Assembly: GCA_947058225.1 (NCBI GenBank)
Contig: CAMSGF010000039.1
Location: 1-6,762 of the forward strand
Source of the DNA: an uncultured Eubacteriaceae bacterium
Lineage (GTDB): Bacteria; Bacillota; Clostridia; Eubacteriales; Anaerofustaceae
Length of the DNA: 6,762 nucleotides
Reading direction: 5' to 3'
Under the pieces are notes generated by a model. That model ran no database searches, was not told where the DNA came from, and saw only the letters and a list, made by a program, of their open reading frames with translations. Made by a program: the position numbers and the translations under genes. This document shows positions 5,636-6,762 of the stretch, one piece after another; the stretch's first letter is position 1, and each line of letters starts with the position of its first letter.

Positions 5636-6718
5636 TTATTTATCATCGTCTACTACTTCATAGTCTGCATCTACTACATTATCATCGTTATTATTAGGGT
5701 TTACACTTTCACTTTGTCCATTTGAATTTGCTTCTGCCTGAGCAGCCTGTTCCTGATACAATTTTTGTGCGATTGGATAGAATGATTCGCTTAATTTTTC
5801 TGTTGCCTTTTTGATTTCTTCCACGTCATTTCCTTCAAGCTTTTTCTTTAATTCTTCTTTGGCTTCTTCAACAGGTTTCTTTTCATCTTCGCTTACCTTA
5901 TCACCGAGTTCCTTTAAAGTCTTTTCAGTTTGATAAATCGTTGCGTCAGCGTTATTTCTCGCATTTATTTCTTCTTCTTTTGCCTTGTCCTCATTTGCAT
6001 ATTTTTCAGCTTCTTTTACAGCCTTTTCAATATCTTCTTCAGACATATTTGTAGAAGATTTAATAACTACGTTTTGTTCGTTTCCTGTTCCAAGGTCCTT
6101 TGCCGAAACATTTACGATACCGTTTGAATCTATATCAAATGTAACTTCAATTTGTGGCACTCCTCTTGGTGCAGCAGGAATTCCTGTAAGCTGGAATCTT
6201 CCAAGCGTCTTGTTGTCGTTAGCCATTCCTCTTTCCCCTTGAAGAACGTGAATGTCAACGGCTGTCTGTCCGTCTGCTGCTGTTGAGAATACCTGACTTT
6301 TCTTTGTCGGAATTGTAGTATTTCTTTCGATTAACTTTGTGAACACTCCACCGAGTGTTTCAATTCCAAGTGATAGAGGGGTTACATCAAGAAGAAGTAC
6401 GTCTTGAACATCTCCTGCAAGTACCCCGCCTTGGATAGCTGCTCCAATAGCAACACATTCATCAGGGTTAATACCCTTATCGGCATCTTTTCCCGTTATC
6501 TTCTTAACTGCATCTACTACCGCAGGAATTCTCGTTGAACCACCTACCAATACAACCTTATCTATTTCACTTGCGCTAAGTCCTGCATCACTCATAGCCT
6601 TTTTAACAGGGCCTACTGTTCCATCAACCAAATCACTTGTAAGTTCATCGAATTTAGCTCTTGTAAGAGATATATCCAAGTGCTTTGGTCCGTTTGCATC
6701 AGCTGTGATAAATGGCAA
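5636..6718 (-). CDS. dnaK: Chaperone protein DnaK (Hsp70), C-terminal part only; 5' end broken by a strand switch
   Basis: This is the ATP-dependent Hsp70 partner of DnaJ. About 361 residues of the C-terminal part are present (a full DnaK is about 610). They begin at [20 protein letters not shown] in lobe II of the nucleotide-binding domain and continue with [13 protein letters not shown] (nucleotide pocket), the interdomain linker [19 protein letters not shown], the substrate-binding beta domain, the helical lid, and the acidic end [11 protein letters not shown]. The family-like frame reaches the Leu codon TTG at 6716-6718; beyond it the minus strand encodes unrelated residues and a stop (TAG, 6749-6751). 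TTG 6718 is not a real start. The preceding DnaK segment is found instead on the plus strand at 6712-6762. hrcA and grpE, often upstream, lie outside. Confidence 0.95.
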   Translation of the reverse strand: MPFITADANGPKHLDISLTRAKFDELTSDLVDGTVGPVKKAMSDAGLSASEIDKVVLVGGSTRIPAVVDAVKKITGKDADKGINPDECVAIGAAIQGGVLAGDVQDVLLLDVTPLSLGIETLGGVFTKLIERNTTIPTKKSQVFSTAADGQTAVDIHVLQGERGMANDNKTLGRFQLTGIPAAPRGVPQIEVTFDIDSNGIVNVSAKDLGTGNEQNVVIKSSTNMSEEDIEKAVKEAEKYANEDKAKEEEINARNNADATIYQTEKTLKELGDKVSEDEKKPVEEAKEELKKKLEGNDVEEIKKATEKLSESFYPIAQKLYQEQAAQAEANSNGQSESVNPNNNDDNVVDADYEVVDDDK

Positions 6719-6762
6719 TGCAAAGATTAAAGGAAGCTGCCGAAAAAGCTAAAATTGAACTT
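6712..6762 (+). other. dnaK: Inverted dnaK fragment (strand-switch junction)
   Basis: Codons from 6712 to the window end read [17 protein letters not shown] on the plus strand. This matches the conserved DnaK stretch that normally lies about 10-15 residues before LPFITADA, yet the rest of dnaK is on the minus strand. Just upstream in this frame are stops TGA (6706-6708) and TAA (6709-6711), so it is not an independent gene. Bases 6712-6718 (atggcaa) belong to both readings: they encode M-A-(M) forward and L-P-(F) in reverse. The switch therefore occurred at a short shared sequence. A micro-inversion or a fold-back chimera would both give this. Confidence 0.88.

Noticed and set aside
5985..6242. 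Plus-strand open frames opposite dnaK
   Set aside because: They are antisense to a highly conserved DnaK region and have no independent signals.
6716..6718. TTG as the start codon of a short DnaK-like protein
   Set aside because: It is an internal Leu codon of DnaK; there is no ribosome binding site, and the frame is truncated by the strand switch rather than starting here.

Overview
The window looks like a low-GC Firmicute, most likely an anaerobic member of the Clostridia or a close relative. The evidence is the strongly A/T-biased DNA, strong AGGAGG-type ribosome binding sites, the Firmicutes-type gene order rplU-prp-rpmA-obgE-yhbY-nadD-yqeK, an L27 with a cleavable N-terminal extension next to its protease Prp, and a small Spo0E-like protein that points to a sporulating ancestry. 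Genus cannot be fixed from this sequence.

Layout, plus strand: positions 1-93 hold three consecutive perfect hairpins; the first resembles a terminator for a gene lying left of the window. A short gene at 270-431 encodes a 53-residue Spo0E-family protein whose signature Asp is Asn. A strong promoter (442-470) and a structured leader (about 477-541, probably the L21 leader) precede a translation-and-assembly operon: rplU (557-889), prp (882-1208), rpmA (1211-1510), an intra-operon hairpin (1525-1551), obgE (1574-2857), yhbY (2870-3157), nadD (3167-3748) and yqeK (3759-4334), closed by a clear intrinsic terminator at 4342-4368. Prp trims L27, while Obg and YhbY act on the large subunit, so five adjacent genes concern the 50S ribosome. 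NadD (NAD synthesis) and YqeK (Ap4A hydrolysis) are nucleotide-metabolism passengers commonly found in this cluster.

Layout, minus strand: a convergent chaperone unit, dnaK (3' part only, to 6718) then dnaJ (5607-4471), ends in its own terminator at 4444-4472.

The most unusual signal is at the right end. The minus-strand dnaK frame breaks at 6718, and the last 51 bases encode the immediately preceding DnaK residues ([17 protein letters not shown]) on the opposite strand. The two halves share at least 7 bp at the switch point. This is a strand switch inside dnaK: either a small inversion between short inverted repeats, or a fold-back chimera from replication, amplification or assembly. Its position at the very edge of the window makes an artefact the leading explanation. 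Everything else is conserved housekeeping content, and I see no convincing undescribed system.
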